Notes: generated by a model not told the origin, from the letters alone. A stretch of 64,000 nucleotides of DNA from Desulfosporosinus sp049943955 (GCF_049943955.1 NZ_JBNFTW010000002.1:434001-498000), one strand, 5' to 3'. Counted from the first letter of the stretch, positions 34,111-44,053 are shown. Numbers and translations are program-made.

Positions 34111-36474
34111 TTGGCTTACGATGTTGTAGGGAAAAGTGTCAGTAGAGTTGACGCTGTCGCTAAGGTAACCGGCAAGGCCAGATATACGGATGATTTTTCG
34201 GAACGGGATATGTTGGTCGCCAAAATCTTGCATAGTCCTTATGCTCATGCCGTTGTTAAATCGATCGATGTAAGTGAGGCTAAATCTTTGCCGGGCGTTG
34301 AAGCGGTAATAACGTATAAAGATTTACCACGCATCAAGTTTTCCACCGCTTTACCTGGCGTTATGAACGATGTCTTAGATGATGAACAAGAGGTGGATTT
34401 GCCTTTGTTTGCCACCGCTGGACATCCTTATTCTTTAGACCCGGGGCATCGGGATAAAGAGGACCGGTTTATTTTAGCTAAGAAGGCTCGTTATGTGGGA
34501 GATGCCATTGCGGCAGTTGTTGCTGTGGATGCAGTTGTTGCCGCTAAAGCTTTAAAATTAATTCAGGTTGAATATGAAGTCCTTGAGGCATTAACAACCC
34601 CTGAAGCGGCGATGCGGGAAGGCGCTCCTCGAATTCATGAGGAGAGTGAGGGAAACGTTCTCTCTACGGGAGGCGGCTTTGAACGGGGTGACATGGAGGC
34701 TGCGTTACAAGAGTCGGATTATGTTTTTGAGGGAGAGTACGAGACGAGTATCGTTCAACATTGTCATCTTGAACTTCAGACGTCTCATGCTTATGTGGAT
34801 GCGGATGGCCGAATCGTGATTGTTACCTCGACTCAAATTCCCCAGATTGTACGGCGTATTGTAGCACAAGCGCTGGGTTTGCCCTGGGGAAAAGTCAGAG
34901 TTATCAAGCCTTATATCGGCGGCGGTTTTGGCAATAAGCAAGATGTTTGTTATGAACCTTTGAATGCAGCTCTGACCTTGGCCGTCGGCGGTCGGCCTGT
35001 TAAATTGGAACTTTCCCGGGAGGAAGGAATGGTTGATACTCGAACACGCCATGCCTTCAAATTTAAGATTAAAACTGGTGTCAATGAAGATGGAACAATT
35101 AATGCTATTCAAATTTCGGCAATTTCCAATACTGGAGCTTATGCCTCCCACGGAAGTTCAATTGCCGGGAGCGGAGGAAGCAAGTTCCGTTATCTTTATC
35201 CTGTGAAAGCCATGAAATACTCGCCGGTCACAGTTTATACAAATCTACCGGTGGCAGGTGCTATGCGTGGCTATGGAACTCCACAAATCTTTTTTGCCTT
35301 CGAGTCTCATATTGAAGATATTGCCAAAAGGCTTAATCTTGATCCTATCGAAGTGCGCCGGAAAAACTTAGTGGATGTTGGTTATCTTGAACCTTTCAGC
35401 AAAAATAAAGTCCTTAGCTGCGGAATTCGCGAATGTATTGACAAAGGCAAGGAACTTATCCATTGGGATGAAAAGAAGGAACGTTACAAAAATCAGACGG
35501 GAGATATCCGCCGTGGGGTAGGAATGGCCTGTTTCAGCTATGCTTCAGGAACTTATCCTGTCGCTTTGGAACTAGCAGCTGCCCGCATCGTTCTTAATCA
35601 AGATGGCTCAGTTCAGCTTCAGCTTGGTGCTACGGAAATTGGCCAAGGAAGTGATACGGTCTTTGCACAAATGACAGCGGAGATTTTGGGCCTCCCGGTG
35701 TCTATGGTCCATGTAATTTCTCAACAGGATACGGATATTTCTCCCTTTGATACGGGTTCCTACGCTTCGCGTCAAACCTATGTCAGTGGGATGGCGGTTG
35801 AAAAAGCTGCTTTAGAAGTCAAGAGCAAAATCTTAGCCTTCGCTCAAAAAATTACTGATCTACCTGCGCATAGTTTGGATCTTAAAGAGCAGATGATTGT
35901 CTATAAACATTCGGGAGAACCTGTCCTGCCTCTCTGGGAAGTTGCGATGCAGTCCTTTTATGATCGGGTCAATGCCCAGCCGATAACGAGCGATGTTTCC
36001 AATAATGCCCGAATTAATGCCGTGCCCTTTGGTGTAACCTTTGCTGAGGTAGAAGTAGATCTTAAAACAGGAAAGATAAAAGTTTTGGAAATCTACAACG
36101 TTCATGATTCGGGTAAAATTGTAAATCCCCAGTTAGCGGCGGGACAGGTCCATGGCGGTGTGAGCATGGCCATAGGATATGCTTTGTCCGAACAACTGCT
36201 TTTTGATGAAACGACGGGGAAACCTTTGAATAATAATTTACTGGACTACAAACTTCCCACCATTATGGATACGCCGGAGATTGGCGCTGCCTTTGTGGAA
36301 ATCGAAGATCCGACCGGGCCATTTGGGGTAAAAGCTTTGGGAGAACCTCCTGTTATTTCCCCGGCTCCGGCTATTCGCAATGCGGTTTTAGACGCTACAG
36401 GTGTTGCCTTCAATCGCATACCGATGAATCCCCAACGAGTCTTTGAGAGTTTTAAAAAGGCTGGATTATTATAA
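34111..36474 (+). CDS. xdhA: Xanthine dehydrogenase-type hydroxylase, molybdenum-binding subunit
   Basis: 787 residues from TTG 34111; GGATGGAGGGG before it is coding in the longer frame from 34087. It holds the two Mo-domain halves of the xanthine-oxidase family: VGKSVSRVDAVAKVTGKARY at the start, GGGFGNKQDV, the PVAGAMRGYGTPQ loop, EIGQGSDTVFAQM, and ALGEPPVISPAPAIRNAV with the catalytic Glu. It binds molybdopterin cytosine dinucleotide and hydroxylates purines such as hypoxanthine or xanthine. It is followed by the FAD and 2Fe-2S subunits in one operon behind a sigma-54 promoter. With yqeC and mocA-like genes nearby, a selenium-dependent form is possible. Confidence 0.9.
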   Translation: MAYDVVGKSVSRVDAVAKVTGKARYTDDFSERDMLVAKILHSPYAHAVVKSIDVSEAKSLPGVEAVITYKDLPRIKFSTALPGVMNDVLDDEQEVDLPLFATAGHPYSLDPGHRDKEDRFILAKKARYVGDAIAAVVAVDAVVAAKALKLIQVEYEVLEALTTPEAAMREGAPRIHEESEGNVLSTGGGFERGDMEAALQESDYVFEGEYETSIVQHCHLELQTSHAYVDADGRIVIVTSTQIPQIVRRIVAQALGLPWGKVRVIKPYIGGGFGNKQDVCYEPLNAALTLAVGGRPVKLELSREEGMVDTRTRHAFKFKIKTGVNEDGTINAIQISAISNTGAYASHGSSIAGSGGSKFRYLYPVKAMKYSPVTVYTNLPVAGAMRGYGTPQIFFAFESHIEDIAKRLNLDPIEVRRKNLVDVGYLEPFSKNKVLSCGIRECIDKGKELIHWDEKKERYKNQTGDIRRGVGMACFSYASGTYPVALELAAARIVLNQDGSVQLQLGATEIGQGSDTVFAQMTAEILGLPVSMVHVISQQDTDISPFDTGSYASRQTYVSGMAVEKAALEVKSKILAFAQKITDLPAHSLDLKEQMIVYKHSGEPVLPLWEVAMQSFYDRVNAQPITSDVSNNARINAVPFGVTFAEVEVDLKTGKIKVLEIYNVHDSGKIVNPQLAAGQVHGGVSMAIGYALSEQLLFDETTGKPLNNNLLDYKLPTIMDTPEIGAAFVEIEDPTGPFGVKALGEPPVISPAPAIRNAVLDATGVAFNRIPMNPQRVFESFKKAGLL

Positions 36475-36487
36475 AGGCGGTGAAATG

Positions 36488-37369
36488 ATGTACGACATTA
36501 GAGGATATTACGAGGCGGAAACAGTTCGCGAAGCGATGGAACTTCTTGGGGTGAATCCAAAGCTTAAAATTATTGCAGGCGGAACGGATGTGCTTGTAAA
36601 GATGCATGGCGGGCAGCTGGAAGACGCCGAGTTGTTAAGCATTCGCAAGATCCAAGAGTTGAGGGATATTCGCAAATTGGAGAATGGGACGATTGCTATT
36701 GGTCCGATGGCAACGTTTACTAACGTCTTTAATGATCAAATCATGAAGAAGTATGTTCCTATTCTTACAGAAGCGGCGATCTCAATGGGGGGGCCGCAGA
36801 TCAGGAATATTGCTACCATCGGCGGAAATGTCTGCAATGGGGCAACCTCAGCCGACAGCGCCTCATCCTTGTTTGCCCTTAATGCTCACTTAAAATTGCA
36901 GAACCTCCAAGGGGAACGGGTGATTCCCATTCGGGAATTCTATCTTGGACCCGGTAAGGTTGACTTAAAGCCTGGGGAAGTTCTTACAGATATCCTTATC
37001 TATCCGGAAGATTATCAGGGGTTTGGAGGACAGTATATTAAATTTGCTATGCGGGAGGCTATGGATATCGCCACGCTTGGAGTTGCTGTTCTCTGTAAGT
37101 TGGATTCCGGTAACTTCAGTGAGATTCGTATCGGGCTAGGCGTCGCTGGACCGACACCTTTGCGCTGTGTGGAAGCGGAAGATTTTGCTCGCGGAAAGAA
37201 AATTTCTCCGGAAACAATCGAGGAAATCGGCAAACTAGCTGTAAAATCAACCAAGGCCCGAACCTCCTGGAGAGCGTCCAAAGAGTATCGTGAACATCTA
37301 GTGGAGGAATTGACTCAAAGGGCTTTGCAAACGGCTATTGTGAGGGCGGGAGGTGTAGATCTTGTTTAA
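36488..37369 (+). CDS. xdhB: Xanthine dehydrogenase FAD-binding subunit
   Basis: 293 residues; of the two adjacent ATGs I take 36488 (GGCGGTG before). N-terminal VAO-type FAD domain with IIAGGTDVLVKMHGG and the block ATIGGNVCNGATSADSAS that holds the flavin. C-terminal CO-dehydrogenase-flavoprotein domain: IRIGLGVAGPTPLRCVEAE. It passes electrons from the 2Fe-2S clusters to NAD+ or another carrier. It starts 14 bases after the Mo subunit and overlaps the next gene by 8 bases, which suggests translational coupling. Confidence 0.92.
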   Translation: MYDIRGYYEAETVREAMELLGVNPKLKIIAGGTDVLVKMHGGQLEDAELLSIRKIQELRDIRKLENGTIAIGPMATFTNVFNDQIMKKYVPILTEAAISMGGPQIRNIATIGGNVCNGATSADSASSLFALNAHLKLQNLQGERVIPIREFYLGPGKVDLKPGEVLTDILIYPEDYQGFGGQYIKFAMREAMDIATLGVAVLCKLDSGNFSEIRIGLGVAGPTPLRCVEAEDFARGKKISPETIEEIGKLAVKSTKARTSWRASKEYREHLVEELTQRALQTAIVRAGGVDLV

Positions 37370-37892
37370 AAGGATTTCATTTACGGTTAATGGGAAATCT
37401 TATACCTTGGAAGTTGATGTCCGTATGTCTCTGCTGGAACTTTTGCGAAACCAGCTGGGGTATACCGGTGCTAAACAAGGGTGCAGCGTCGGCGAATGCG
37501 GAGCCTGCAGTGTTTTGATTGATGGGACTCCTTATGACTCTTGCATTTATTTAGCCGTTTGGGCGGATGGTAAAGTTATCACGACGATCGAAGGGGTAGC
37601 CGCTAAGAACGGGGAACTTTCTAAGGTTCAGAAAGCCTTTATTGAAGAAGGTGCTGTTCAGTGCGGTTTTTGCACGCCTGGACTTATCTTAACCACTACA
37701 GCTATGACAGAAAGCGGTAAGGACTACACTCGTGAGGAAGTTAAGCGAGAACTTTCGGGGCATTTATGCCGCTGTACAGGGTATCAAAATATTCTTAAGG
37801 CAGCGGAAAAGTCTTTGGAAGGACATATTTGTACCTGTGTGGACAGCCCTCATTACAAGCAGCAACAAGAACAACTTAAGGAGAGACAATAA
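37362..37892 (+). CDS. xdhC: Xanthine dehydrogenase 2Fe-2S subunit
   Basis: 176 residues from TTG 37362, overlapping the FAD-subunit gene by 8 bases, with GGGAGGTGTAGATC before it. The plant-type ferredoxin cluster ligands are seen in GCSVGECGACSVLIDG plus the Cys of YDSC. The second cluster ligands are in VQCGFCTPG and LCRCTGYQN. The C-terminal 30 residues include two more Cys (HICTC), which is unusual for the family and may be a further metal site or redox switch. It conducts electrons from Mo to FAD. Confidence 0.93.
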   Translation: MFKRISFTVNGKSYTLEVDVRMSLLELLRNQLGYTGAKQGCSVGECGACSVLIDGTPYDSCIYLAVWADGKVITTIEGVAAKNGELSKVQKAFIEEGAVQCGFCTPGLILTTTAMTESGKDYTREEVKRELSGHLCRCTGYQNILKAAEKSLEGHICTCVDSPHYKQQQEQLKERQ

Positions 37893-37894
37893 TT

Positions 37895-40800
37895 ATGAGC
37901 GACAAAATGGCTCTGATTCCCTTTAGACAATTGCTTCATTGGGTTATGGAGGAATATAAGCACAGCGGGATGGTATTTGGTATTCCGGAAGAGAAATTCT
38001 TCAAAAAATCAAACGATCATTATATGGAGTTGTTTGGGGAAGCCATCGCTACTCCTGTCGGACCGGCAGCGGGACCGCACTCTCAATTGGCTCAAAACAT
38101 TATTGCTTCCTATATGAGCGGAAGTCGTTTTTTCGAGCTTAAATCTGTTCAGATTATGGATGAGTTGGAAATTGCCAAGCCTTGTATTTCCGCCGAAGAC
38201 GAGTGCTATAATACAGAATGGTCAACAGAACTTCCGATTATGGGCGCTTTTGCGGAATATGTGAAAGCTTGGTTCATCTTGCACGTTATACAAAAAGAGT
38301 TCTTTCAACAAACTGAGCGGCGCTTTATGTTTAATATGAGTGTTGGCTATGACTTGAAGGGCATTCAGTCCCCTAAAGTTGATGAGTTTATTGAAGGTTT
38401 GAAAGATGCCGCAAAAACGAAGATTTTCCAGGAATGTCAAGACGTCTTGCGGGAAGAATTGGGGCTGCTCAAACATGTGGACAGCGCATTTGTGGACCAG
38501 ATCTCGCCTCAGATATGCAACTCCATCACCCTATCGACGATGCACGGATGCCCGCCCACTGAAATCGAAGCGATTATTCGGTATCTGATTAGCGAAAAGA
38601 AACTTCATACCTTTGTCAAAATGAATCCGACATTATTAGGGTTTGAGTATGTCCGCAAGACCTTTGACAAGATGGGGTATGACTATATTCAATTAAAAGA
38701 AGCTTCATTTACTCATGATTTGCAATTCGGCGATGGCGTAGAAATGTTAAAGCGGCTGAAAGTTTTTGCTGCGGACAATAAGAAAGACTTTGGCGTTAAA
38801 CTATCGAATACTCTGCCGGTGAGGATAGCTCGGGATGAGCTGCCTGGAGAAGAAATGTATATGTCCGGCCGGGCTCTCTATCCCTTAACAATTAATTTGG
38901 CATATAAACTTGCGGCGGAGTTTGACGGGGAGCTTAAAATTTCTTATTCCGGCGGTGCGGACGCTTTTAATATTGAGCGTATCTTTGCTGCGGGGATTCG
39001 ACCTATAACTGTAGCTACAACACTGCTCAAACCAGGTGGTTATCAACGCTTCCAACAATTAGCTGAACGTCTGGAACCGCTTTTGGATAATCAAGAATCA
39101 AGCCGCTTAGATATGAAGAAGCTTAAAGCCTTAGCGGAAAGTGCTTTTGATGATGCCAATCATATCAAGGAGTCTCGGGATATGCTCAGCAGGAAAACTT
39201 CGCTCAAATTGCCGCTGTTAGATTGCTTTATTGCACCTTGCGAAAAGGGATGCCCGATCGAACAAGACGTTCCCGAGTACTTGCGCCTGGTCGGCGAAAA
39301 ACGTTATGAGGAAGCCTTTGACGTTATTGTCTCTAAGAATCCGCTGCCTTTTACTACGGGAACGATTTGTACACACACCTGTATGACGAAGTGCACACGC
39401 CTGGATTACGATGAATCAGTGCACATTCGGGGTCAGAAACTTGTGGCGGCTGAAAAAGGTTTTGCTGGTTATATGCAAAAGGTTTCCAAAGGCCAATCGC
39501 AGTCAAAGGCTAGTGTCGCTGTGATCGGTGCGGGACCGGCAGGACTTTCCGCGGCTTACTTCTTAGCCAAGGCAGGTATGAATGTCACCGTCTTTGATAA
39601 GCGTGAAAAGGCTGGAGGAACAGTTGAATTTGTTATTCCGGATTTTCGGATATCCCGTGAGGCGATTAAGAAGGATATAGAACTTATTGAGTCTATGGGG
39701 GTTAAGTTTAAATTTGGAGTCAACCCGAAAGTTTCGGTGGCTGATTATAAGGCACAAGGGTTTAATTATGTCGTTTTAGCCATAGGGGCAGGAAGAACAA
39801 ATGCTTTAGCGATACAGGGCGATATGGAGCGTATCCGCGGAGCTATTCCTTTCTTGGAAGCTTTTAATACGGATCGCCAAGGGTTGAATCTTGGCAAGAG
39901 GGTGGCGGTGGTCGGGGGCGGAAATTCAGCTATGGATGCTGCACGAGCAGCCCTTCGGGTTCCGGGAGTTGAAGAAGTCTCTATTGTCTATCGTCGAACG
40001 AAAGATTACATGCCTGCTGACGAGGAGGAATTGGCCTATGCTCAAAAGGATGGCGTGATCTTTAAGGAGCTTCTGGCTCCGGTATCTTTAAGCGGCGGGG
40101 TTCTTAAGTGCCAAGTTATGGATTTGGGGCCGGCTGATGCTTCTGGACGACGGAGTCCGGTTCCGCGGGAAGGGATTTATGAAGAGCTTCCGGTTGACAC
40201 GGTCTTGTCGGCAATTGGCGAGCTGATTGATTATGACCTCCTGAAGACGAATGGGATTGAAGTCGGAGAAAAGGGGAAAATTAAGGTTAATGAAGATACA
40301 TTAGAAACGAACGTCGAGAATGTCTTTATCGGCGGGGATGCCTTAGTCGGCCCTTGGACTGTGGTTGGTGCTATTTCTCATGGTACAAAAGTTGCTAAGG
40401 CGATCCTTGCCAAAGAACATTTGGAATTCAGTCAGGAATATGCTTCCAGGATTTCCTTCGATAAGGAAAAACAATTACTTGAAGTACGGACTAAAAAAGC
40501 AGTTCTGCAGCCGGTCTGTGATGGAGAAGAAGAAACAGGACGCTGCCTGGAATGCAATTATATCTGCAATATTTGTTCCGAGGTGTGTCCGAATCGTGCT
40601 AATTTAATGATTCCGGTGGAAGGTGAAGGACTAACGAATCGCAATCAAATTCTCCATGTTGATGGCATGTGTAATGAGTGCGGCAATTGTGAGACGTTCT
40701 GTCCTTATGATGATGCGCCATATAAAGTAAAGATGACATTATATTGGAGTGAAAAGGAATTTGCAGATTCCTTGAATACCGGGTTTGTAATCCTTAAGGA

Positions 40801-40954
40801 TGGGAAGGAACCTATCGTTAAACTTCGCCTAAAGGGAGAAGTTATAGAGGTAGCTTTTGATCAAACCGGGCGTACGGATGCTCCTATTGATGGCTCCCTT
40901 GCAGCCTTTATGTGGACAGTTATTCAACAATATCCTTATCTGTATAAAGTTTAA
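37895..40954 (+). CDS. ygfK: YgfK-type flavin/iron-sulfur oxidoreductase
   Basis: 1019 residues, the size of E. coli YgfK (named a putative selenate reductase subunit). The N-terminal 400 residues form a dihydroorotate-dehydrogenase-like barrel (ATPVGPAAGPHSQLAQNI). Then comes a GltD-like part with Cys ligands (CEKGCPIEQDVPEY; CTHTCMTKCTR), an FAD motif (GAGPAGLSAAYFLAKAG, near 543) and an NAD(P)H motif (GGGNSAMDAAR, near 675). The C-terminus has ferredoxin Cys sets (CNICSEVCPN; CNECGNCETFCPY). In gut anaerobes its cluster is linked to urate and purine breakdown; an NADPH-driven reduction of the purine ring is the likely role. It starts 3 bases after xdhC. Confidence 0.9.
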   Translation: MSDKMALIPFRQLLHWVMEEYKHSGMVFGIPEEKFFKKSNDHYMELFGEAIATPVGPAAGPHSQLAQNIIASYMSGSRFFELKSVQIMDELEIAKPCISAEDECYNTEWSTELPIMGAFAEYVKAWFILHVIQKEFFQQTERRFMFNMSVGYDLKGIQSPKVDEFIEGLKDAAKTKIFQECQDVLREELGLLKHVDSAFVDQISPQICNSITLSTMHGCPPTEIEAIIRYLISEKKLHTFVKMNPTLLGFEYVRKTFDKMGYDYIQLKEASFTHDLQFGDGVEMLKRLKVFAADNKKDFGVKLSNTLPVRIARDELPGEEMYMSGRALYPLTINLAYKLAAEFDGELKISYSGGADAFNIERIFAAGIRPITVATTLLKPGGYQRFQQLAERLEPLLDNQESSRLDMKKLKALAESAFDDANHIKESRDMLSRKTSLKLPLLDCFIAPCEKGCPIEQDVPEYLRLVGEKRYEEAFDVIVSKNPLPFTTGTICTHTCMTKCTRLDYDESVHIRGQKLVAAEKGFAGYMQKVSKGQSQSKASVAVIGAGPAGLSAAYFLAKAGMNVTVFDKREKAGGTVEFVIPDFRISREAIKKDIELIESMGVKFKFGVNPKVSVADYKAQGFNYVVLAIGAGRTNALAIQGDMERIRGAIPFLEAFNTDRQGLNLGKRVAVVGGGNSAMDAARAALRVPGVEEVSIVYRRTKDYMPADEEELAYAQKDGVIFKELLAPVSLSGGVLKCQVMDLGPADASGRRSPVPREGIYEELPVDTVLSAIGELIDYDLLKTNGIEVGEKGKIKVNEDTLETNVENVFIGGDALVGPWTVVGAISHGTKVAKAILAKEHLEFSQEYASRISFDKEKQLLEVRTKKAVLQPVCDGEEETGRCLECNYICNICSEVCPNRANLMIPVEGEGLTNRNQILHVDGMCNECGNCETFCPYDDAPYKVKMTLYWSEKEFADSLNTGFVILKDGKEPIVKLRLKGEVIEVAFDQTGRTDAPIDGSLAAFMWTVIQQYPYLYKV

Positions 40955-40970
40955 TTTTAGGGACATATAT

Positions 40971-41000
40971 AAAGGGGTCGAACAATTTGTTGGACCTCTT
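40971..41000 (+). terminator. Terminator-like hairpin after ygfK
   Basis: AAAGGGGTC / GACCTCTT with an 11-base loop, then TATG. Weak T-run. Confidence 0.45.
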
Positions 41001-41048
41001 TATGTAAATACCTCAGGATTAAGCTTCGATAAAAAGGGGTGGGTAGTC

Positions 41049-41083
41049 TTATCAATATGATAATTATCTTATCGATTTGACAT
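41049..41083. promoter_or_regulatory. Tandem activator sites before the permease gene
   Basis: TTATCA-ATA-TGATAA (41049-41063, perfect palindrome) followed by the degenerate TTATCG-ATT-TGACAT (41069-41083). Confidence 0.7.
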
Positions 41084-41125
41084 GGTTTCATTACTGGAGA
41101 TAGAGAAAGAGATGATCTTAAAATC

Positions 41126-41140
41126 TTATCACTTTGATAA
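41126..41140. promoter_or_regulatory. Activator site proximal to the permease promoter
   Basis: TTATCA-CTT-TGATAA, a perfect palindrome, about 65 bases before the -24 box. A further TTATCA half-site abuts the promoter. Confidence 0.7.
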
Positions 41141-41203
41141 TGATATGGCTTTTAATCTCTGATAAGTAAGGTAAATGTCGGATTAAATAAGGTATTATCA
41201 GAT

Positions 41204-41219
41204 TGGCACGAATATTGCT
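41204..41219 (+). promoter_or_regulatory. Sigma-54 promoter of the purine permease gene
   Basis: TGGCACGAATATTGCT with GG and GC ten bases apart; 135 bases before the ATG. Confidence 0.88.
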
Positions 41220-41353
41220 AACTTTTCATCTAGGAACAATCTATGTCCAAGGAGAGGAACCCTGAATTTGAAAGCAGGAACTATTCAAGGTTTTGAGGAC
41301 GGAGGTGTGCGCTTAAAGCAGTTATCCTGCAGTAAACAACGAGGAGGAAAAAA

Positions 41354-42706
41354 ATGGCTAACACACAACATTCTGTAGCGCCTGTTGACGAAATGATGCC
41401 AGCAGCTAAACTTTTTGTGTTTGGCTTGCAGCACGTACTGGCGATGTATGCCGGGGCGGTAGCGGTGCCCTTGATTATTGCCGGAGCCGCTGGGTTAACT
41501 AAAGCTCAAACCGCTTTTCTTATTAACGCAGATCTGTTTACTTGTGGGATTGCCACCTTGCTGCAGACGTTGGGAATTTGGAAAATAGGCATTAAGATTC
41601 CTGTTATCCAAGGTGTGACCTTCGCTGCTGTTACTCCGATGATTATTATGGCCAAAACAGGAGGCATGGAGACGATCTACGGATCAATTATTATAGCCGG
41701 TATATGTACCTTTCTTTTAGCCCCTTTCTTTAGTAAGTTGATTCGATTTTTCCCGCCTATTGTCACAGGAAGCGTTATCACGGTAATTGGTATCTCCCTG
41801 TTGCCTGTAGGCATTGCCTGGGCAGCCGGCGGTACCGGAGACCCTCATTATGGAAGCATGACTTATATTGGGGTTGCAGCCATAGTTCTTGTCGCTATTC
41901 TTTTAATCAATAGGTTTTTCCGTGGGTTCATTGCTCATATTTCAGTGCTTCTAGGGTTAATTATTGGTCTTATCATCGCCATGCCCGTAGGGCTTGTGAA
42001 CTTCTCGGGGGTTTCCTCTGCCGCTTGGTTAGGCATCGACTATCCTTTTGCTTTTGGGATGCCGAAGTTTGATCTTGGGTCTATCATTGCTATGATTATT
42101 GTTATGTTAGTGGTTATGGTGGAGTCTACGGGAGATTTCCTGGCAATAGGTGTAATGGTTGATAAACCAATCGGAGAAAAGGAACTAACTGCAGGGCTGC
42201 GTGCTGATGGGTTGGCAACGACTCTTGGAGGTATATTAAATGCCTTCCCTTATACTGCCTTTGCTCAAAACGTTGGTCTTGTGGGCCTGACCGGGGTTAA
42301 AAGCCGTTTTGTAGTTGCTACCTCCGGTGCGATTTTAGTAGTTATGGGTTTCTTTCCTAAATTAGCGACGATTATTGCTTCCCTGCCAAATGCTGTACTC
42401 GGTGGTGCTGGGATTGCTATGTTTGGTATTGTTGCTGCCAATGGAATTAAAACATTGTCCAAAGTCGACTTCGAAAAAAGACCCAACAACATTTTTATCG
42501 TAGCTATTAGTATAGGATTGGGTGTTATTCCGGTTGTTGACGCAAATTTCTTTAAGTTATTCCCTGATTGGAGTCAAACTATTTTGCACAGTGGCATTAC
42601 TCTAGGTTCCGTGGCGGCTGTTATCCTCAATGCCCTGTTTAACGGCAGCAAAGGCGGCGAAGAGGCCCAAAAGGAACTGGCCGATAATGCAGGAATGAAT
42701 GCTTAA
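41354..42706 (+). CDS. NCS2 nucleobase:cation symporter (uracil-xanthine permease family)
   Basis: 450 residues with about fourteen membrane segments. FVFGLQHVLAMYAGAVAVPL marks TM1, and the NAT signature QNVGLVGLTGVKSR follows TM9. The TM8 Glu in VVMVESTGDFLAIG and the signature Gln/Asn are the purine-binding positions in this family. The form of these blocks points to xanthine/urate rather than uracil transport. GAGGAGGAAAAAA precedes ATG. It has its own sigma-54 promoter and palindromic activator sites, so it is induced together with the catabolic genes. Confidence 0.9.
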   Translation: MANTQHSVAPVDEMMPAAKLFVFGLQHVLAMYAGAVAVPLIIAGAAGLTKAQTAFLINADLFTCGIATLLQTLGIWKIGIKIPVIQGVTFAAVTPMIIMAKTGGMETIYGSIIIAGICTFLLAPFFSKLIRFFPPIVTGSVITVIGISLLPVGIAWAAGGTGDPHYGSMTYIGVAAIVLVAILLINRFFRGFIAHISVLLGLIIGLIIAMPVGLVNFSGVSSAAWLGIDYPFAFGMPKFDLGSIIAMIIVMLVVMVESTGDFLAIGVMVDKPIGEKELTAGLRADGLATTLGGILNAFPYTAFAQNVGLVGLTGVKSRFVVATSGAILVVMGFFPKLATIIASLPNAVLGGAGIAMFGIVAANGIKTLSKVDFEKRPNNIFIVAISIGLGVIPVVDANFFKLFPDWSQTILHSGITLGSVAAVILNALFNGSKGGEEAQKELADNAGMNA

Positions 42707-42713
42707 GACATTT

Positions 42714-42742
42714 CGTGGGAAAGAAGCTGCTTCTTTCCCACG
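42714..42742 (+). terminator. Hairpin after the permease gene
   Basis: CGTGGGAAAGAAG-CTG-CTTCTTTCCCACG, a 13-bp stem with TTATAAT after it. It is strong, though the T-run is weak, so read-through is possible. Confidence 0.65.
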
Positions 42743-42785
42743 TTATAATGCTCTCTAATTATGGGTGTTAAAAGGGGAATTAAAA

Positions 42786-43997
42786 ATGCCAGTTGATTTA
42801 TCAGTGGATTATTGCGGATTTCAACTTGAAAACCCCTTTATTTTGGCTCCTTCTCCAAGTACAGATCAAGTCGACCGGTTAGTTAGGGCCTTTGAAGCTG
42901 GTTGGGCAGGCGCTGTTTTAAAGACAATCAGCATTGACTCCAGCGTAGTCAGGCGTGTATTTCCCTTAGTCATGAAGGTGGAACATCTTAAAGGTTTTCT
43001 GGGCCTCCAGAATATTGACTTAATCTCAGAGCATTCCGTTGAACAGATTGAGCAAACTATTCGTTATTTAAAAAAACGTTTTCCGTTTAAGGCTGTCATT
43101 CCAAGCATTATTGCCAACAATAAGGGCGATTGGCAAATGTTGGCTCACCGTATGGCGGCGGCGGGAGCGGACTTATTGGAATGCAGTATTTCCTTTCCCC
43201 ATGGGGCTGATTGGGGACTAGGTTCGAAAATTCAAGAGCCGGCCAGCACGGAAGAAATCACAGGTTGGGTTAAGGAAGCAGCGGGGAAGGTTCCTGTTGT
43301 TGTTAAGTTATCGGCGCAAGATTCGGATATTCTTGCTACTGCTGCTGCGGTTGAACGCAGCGGAGCAGAGGGTGTCTGTGCCTTAAATACCCTGAAAAGC
43401 ATTACTGGAGTGGATTTAGATACCCTGATTCCCACCCCAAATATCGCTGGGCTTTCTACATACGGAGGGCTTTCCGGACCGGCCCTAAAGCCCATTGCCT
43501 TAAGATGTACTGCGGAAATTGCGCAAAAGTTAAATCTCGACATTGCAGCGAGCGGTGGAATTACCACCTGGCAGGATGGTGCAGAATTTCTTCTGCTGGG
43601 AGCAAGTTCTTTGCAGCTCTGTACGGCGGTTTTACGCTTTGGCGTCGGAATTATTCATGAATTAATTATGGGATTACAAGGGTGGATGGAGGAAAAGTCC
43701 TTTCAGAGCCTAACAGATGTTATTGGGCGTTCTCTGCCGTATCTTGTGGGACACTCTCATCTTCCGAGAGGGATACAAGTAGTTTCTCATATTAACGCGG
43801 ACCGCTGCAATCGGTGTGGTGATTGTTATGATGTCTGCCGAACCGGGGGGCATGATGCTGTTTTTTGGACAGAGGGGTTGCCGGAGGTTGATATAAGGCG
43901 ATGTATTGGCTGCGGGCTATGTCAGGCAATGTGCTCGAGTCAGGCGATTTCGCTAACCAGGTTAATGGGAGAGCGTTCATCTCCCCAGATAGGATAA
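42786..43997 (+). CDS. PreA/dihydropyrimidine-dehydrogenase-like protein with two 4Fe-4S clusters
   Basis: 403 residues from ATG 42786 (AAAGGGGAATTAAAA before it). Residues 1-310 are a class-1B dihydroorotate-dehydrogenase-type FMN barrel (NPFILAPSPSTDQVDRLVRA; GADLLECSISFPHG; IAASGGITTWQDGAEFLLLG). The C-terminal domain has two complete ferredoxin motifs, CNRCGDCYDVC (near 340) and CIGCGLCQAMC (near 372). PreA with PreT reduces uracil and thymine. No PreT is encoded beside it, and the GltD-like half of YgfK could supply the electrons (inference). Confidence 0.85.
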   Translation: MPVDLSVDYCGFQLENPFILAPSPSTDQVDRLVRAFEAGWAGAVLKTISIDSSVVRRVFPLVMKVEHLKGFLGLQNIDLISEHSVEQIEQTIRYLKKRFPFKAVIPSIIANNKGDWQMLAHRMAAAGADLLECSISFPHGADWGLGSKIQEPASTEEITGWVKEAAGKVPVVVKLSAQDSDILATAAAVERSGAEGVCALNTLKSITGVDLDTLIPTPNIAGLSTYGGLSGPALKPIALRCTAEIAQKLNLDIAASGGITTWQDGAEFLLLGASSLQLCTAVLRFGVGIIHELIMGLQGWMEEKSFQSLTDVIGRSLPYLVGHSHLPRGIQVVSHINADRCNRCGDCYDVCRTGGHDAVFWTEGLPEVDIRRCIGCGLCQAMCSSQAISLTRLMGERSSPQIG

Positions 43998-44053
43998 ATA
44001 AATCTAATTAATCATATCTAAAGTGAACTATTAAAGGGAGGATGAGTTAAGTA

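Noticed and set aside
34111..37892. In-frame UGA selenocysteine in the hydroxylase genes
   Set aside because: All three subunits read through to normal lengths without internal TGA; selenium in this enzyme group is a labile cofactor, not Sec.
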